Source: DASXMX01 sp036794395
GTDB taxonomy: Bacteria > Planctomycetota > Phycisphaerae > Tepidisphaerales > Tepidisphaeraceae
Length of the DNA: 25,711 bases
Assembly: GCA_036794395.1 (NCBI GenBank)
Contig: DAIRGS010000068.1
Coordinates: 1 to 25,711 of the forward strand
Direction: 5' to 3'
The translations under genes were made by a program, and so were the position numbers. Positions 23,278 through 25,711 of this stretch are shown here, piece after piece. The notes beneath the pieces are model-generated. The model did no database searches and had not been told where the DNA came from. It saw nothing but the letters and a program-made list of their open reading frames with translations. Numbering within the stretch: position 1 is the stretch's first letter; each line of letters starts with the position of its first letter.

Positions 23278-25527
23278 ATGGTCACATCGGGCGGATTCCG
23301 CGCGCTGTCTGGCCGGGGAAACTTCCATTCCAGCAGACGAAAGCCAGCTCGGCCGTCAAGGCGCAACGGCGCAGTGTTGACCGCGGCGGCACGCACCTTG
23401 GTCGAGGCCCTGGAAGAACGTCGGCTGTTCAACGTCTCCGTCGGCGTGACGGTCTCGCCCACGGACATCGTCATGGGCTCCAGCGTAAACCTGTACGTCT
23501 CGGCGACCGCGGATGGGACGCTGCGCGACGCCTACAACGTCAACTGGGGCGACGGTGGGCAGGCGCAAACGTACAACTTTAGCGATTCCTGCACGCCAAC
23601 CCACACGTACCCCACGGCGGGCAATTATTCGATCGAAGCCGATGCCACCGACGACGAGCCGGGTTGCGTCGTCTGCACCGGCTGCGGGTTTGCTTCGCTG
23701 GAGGTCGATCCGCCCCCCGCGCCGGTCATCACCCACAGCATCAGCGGGGCCTCGACGGGAACGGAGGATTCGACCTATACCTTGAACATGAGTTGGTCGG
23801 ATTCCGACGGGGCGGCGGTGGACTGGTTCCTAAACTGGGGCGATGGCAACGCCACCGATGCCGGTGCGGCTACCAGCGCCACCCACACCTATACCGATTC
23901 CGGCTCCTACGACATCTCCGCCACCGCACAGAGCGCCGACGGAAACTTCACGGACAGTAAAACCGTCAGCGTCAGCCCCGCTGTGCAGGACCTTTCCGCT
24001 ACCGCCTCTTCGGTAAGCCAGATCGCCTTGGCGTGGACCAACAATGCCGGCGGTGCCGCCACCGGCATTGAAGTCGGACGCTCCACCGATGCCGCCACCT
24101 GGTCCACCTTGGCCACGTTAGGCGGCAGCGCCACCACTTACACCAATACCGGGTTGAGTGAGGATCAACATTACTATTACCAAGTGAGGGCGCTATTCGG
24201 CGGAGGAGTCAACTCAAGTTATTCCAACGTTGCAGACGCCTTTACACCGCTGCAAGCGCCGACGTCCCTCGGCGCAACTGCTGTAAACTCTGGCGCGATC
24301 AGCTTGCAGTGGACTAACCACTCGACGATAGCCAGTGGAGTCCGGATCGACCGGTCGAGTGATGGCGGTAATTCTTTCAGCACGGTTGCAACTGTTGCCG
24401 CAAACGCGACAACGTTTTCAGACATCAGGGTCAATAACGAGACCTCGTATACCTACGAGGTATTGGCGACCGCCGCTGATGGTGATGTCTCGGCCCCTTC
24501 CAACACTACATCCGCCACCACGCCGCTGGCGCCGCCGATCGGGCTCACCGCTTCGGTTTCGTCGGGCACTCTCATCTTGAACTGGCCGGCAGTCCCCAAT
24601 GCGGTGACCTACAAGGTATACCGTTCCGCGACCGCAACCGGTACATGGACCTTACTTACATCAAGCCCCACGACCCTCACCACCTTTACCGATTCATCAC
24701 CCCCAACCGGTGTAATCTCCTACTATCAAGTCTACGCACAAGACAGCAATAACGTCGCTTCTAGCCCCGCCTCCGCTCAGACTCCAGATCGCATCGGCAT
24801 CTACATCTCCTCCACCGGCGCTTGGTATCTGGACATGAACGGCAATCAGCAATGGGAACCATCCGGCGGCGACACCACTTACTCTTCCTTCAGCCCGCCC
24901 GCAGGCTCCCAGCCCGTCAGTGGCGCCTGGAACAGCAGCCTCAATGGAAAACAGATCGGGCTCTTCGACCCTACTACCGGCACCTTTTACCTCGACACTA
25001 ACGGCAATGGCCAATGGAACTCCGGTACCGATGCCACCTATGCCTTCGGCCAGTCCGGTGACCAGCCCGTCATCGGGAACTGGAACGGCGGCGCCACCAG
25101 CCAGGTCGGCGTCTTCCGCCCCAGCAACAATACGTTCTACCTCGACCTCAACGGAAACGGCCACTTCGATTCAGGAACCGATCTCACCGTCGCCGTCACC
25201 CCGCCCTCCGGCGGCAGCTATATCGCGATCTCAGGCCGCTGGAACGGCCCCGGCGCAAGCGAGATCGGTCTTTACGACACAAACTCCGGTACGTTCTACC
25301 TCTACGACCTGACCGGCAACCTGATCGGCTCCTACCAACTGGTTTATTACGCCGGGGCGCTCCCTGTCATTGGCGACTGGAACGGCTCGGGAGGCGACCA
25401 ACTCGGACTGTACGTCCCATCCACCAACACGTTCTATCTCGACAGCAACGGGGACTTCACGTGGGCCTCCGGCGATTCACAGTTCACGTTTACCACCGCG
25501 ACCGGCGGCAAACCCATCTCATTTTGA
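23278..25527 (+). CDS. Large secreted protein: LEPR-XLL-like N-terminus, PKD, FN3 and YLDxNGNG repeats
   Basis: From ATG 23278, with GGAGG four bases upstream, the protein has 749 residues; a frame extension to 23182 lacks support. The N-terminus is basic and contains LEERRLF at 45-51, then two PKD-like domains (about 58-235, with VNWGDGG and LNWGDGN), three fibronectin type III domains (about 237-507, rich in Thr and Ser), and five repeats of about 48-54 residues (about 508-749). The repeats have the pattern GxWNG then IGLYxPxTGTFYLDxNGNGxWxSGTD. They resemble FG-GAP/VCBS beta-propeller units, with DxNGNGxxDSGTD looking like a calcium-binding loop. A non-catalytic adhesive, surface-exposed role is most likely. 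The gene is flanked downstream by unexplained sequence up to the window end. Confidence 0.82.
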   Translation: MVTSGGFRALSGRGNFHSSRRKPARPSRRNGAVLTAAARTLVEALEERRLFNVSVGVTVSPTDIVMGSSVNLYVSATADGTLRDAYNVNWGDGGQAQTYNFSDSCTPTHTYPTAGNYSIEADATDDEPGCVVCTGCGFASLEVDPPPAPVITHSISGASTGTEDSTYTLNMSWSDSDGAAVDWFLNWGDGNATDAGAATSATHTYTDSGSYDISATAQSADGNFTDSKTVSVSPAVQDLSATASSVSQIALAWTNNAGGAATGIEVGRSTDAATWSTLATLGGSATTYTNTGLSEDQHYYYQVRALFGGGVNSSYSNVADAFTPLQAPTSLGATAVNSGAISLQWTNHSTIASGVRIDRSSDGGNSFSTVATVAANATTFSDIRVNNETSYTYEVLATAADGDVSAPSNTTSATTPLAPPIGLTASVSSGTLILNWPAVPNAVTYKVYRSATATGTWTLLTSSPTTLTTFTDSSPPTGVISYYQVYAQDSNNVASSPASAQTPDRIGIYISSTGAWYLDMNGNQQWEPSGGDTTYSSFSPPAGSQPVSGAWNSSLNGKQIGLFDPTTGTFYLDTNGNGQWNSGTDATYAFGQSGDQPVIGNWNGGATSQVGVFRPSNNTFYLDLNGNGHFDSGTDLTVAVTPPSGGSYIAISGRWNGPGASEIGLYDTNSGTFYLYDLTGNLIGSYQLVYYAGALPVIGDWNGSGGDQLGLYVPSTNTFYLDSNGDFTWASGDSQFTFTTATGGKPISF

Positions 25528-25711
25528 ACGATCGGATTCACAGCCTGGAGCAATACATGGAACGGAACGACTCCAACCGCGCCTCCTCGGGCCACACGCG
25601 GTCCACCGCCCGCCGAAATAAGTCGCGCATAAGAACGGGAAAGCCGTACTTAATCGAGCGTGAGCGTTACGTAAACCCCACCTTCACCGCGTCCGGCTGG
25701 CTTGGTTAATC
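25528..25711. other. Unexplained end region with a possible 50-codon frame
   Basis: A plus-strand frame of 50 codons starts at ATG 25557 and ends at TAA 25707-25709. It is Arg- and Ser-rich (RARRNKSRIRTGK-like composition), shows no family and has no clear ribosome binding site. Its end covers the 27-nt sequence that also appears, inverted, at 24-50. I would not call it a gene. Confidence 0.3.
25660..25686 (+). repeat. 27-nt inverted copy of the sequence at 24-50
   Basis: Identical at 24 of 27 positions to the minus strand of 24-50; all differences are transitions. See the entry for 24-50. Confidence 0.5.

Noticed and set aside
25528..25711. Integron attC-like site suggested by GTTAC in the 27-nt repeat
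   Set aside because: The core GTTRRRY consensus is not met and no paired inverse core was found.

Overview
The window looks like a chromosomal piece of a planctomycete, most likely of the Phycisphaerae/Tepidisphaera-like lineage. The evidence is two adjacent secreted proteins with LEPR-XLL-like N-terminal motifs (EALERR..F and EALEERRLF), a zinc-ribbon/DUF4159 protein, a DUF4337 protein, a bacterial GT41 O-GlcNAc-transferase-like protein, and several kinds of short palindromic intergenic repeats of the sort scattered through such genomes. This assignment is an inference from protein types; no rRNA is present. I see no prophage, insertion-sequence transposase or CRISPR array.

Layout. 1-1650: a fragment of an RHS/YD-repeat gene on the minus strand, abutting head to head with an N-terminally short STN-like gene, which is ATGA-coupled to a TerB/J-domain gene (to 3026). 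3027-3660: two palindromic repeats around an 83-aa unknown gene. 3660-6297: a GH5-like hydrolase and a membrane family-2 glycosyltransferase. 6298-10245 (minus): an orphan antitoxin, a palindromic repeat, and the dnaX-ybaB-serine hydrolase operon without recR. 10372-11002: a complete VapBC module with a recognisable promoter/operator. 11097-13052: thiL, tsaE and a 2Fe-2S ferredoxin. 13267-15753: a DUF922-type secreted protein, a 41-aa membrane protein and RNase Y with its terminator, preceded by a small membrane ORF. 16564-19897: the DUF4159 and DUF4337 proteins. 19998-20071: tRNA-Arg(ACG). 20159-25527: a GT41 TPR protein followed by two PKD/FN3 surface or secreted proteins.

How the parts work together. 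dnaX (clamp loader) and ybaB (nucleoid protein) form a classical replication/repair pair. thiL, tsaE, RNase Y and the tRNA are housekeeping. The GT41 enzyme upstream of two Ser/Thr-rich exported proteins suggests a glycosylation/surface cluster, but this is only positional.

Most notable signals: (i) a run of ten A residues in dnaX just after the clamp-loader domains, where both shifted frames stop within a few codons, a layout expected for making a short gamma subunit by slippage; (ii) four promoters whose -10 box sits so close to the start codon that the mRNA would have a 0-5 nt leader; (iii) four different palindromic repeat families in one window; (iv) a probable recombination or assembly junction near 1620-1660 where two genes are cut, and a 27-nt sequence present in inverted orientation at the two window ends.
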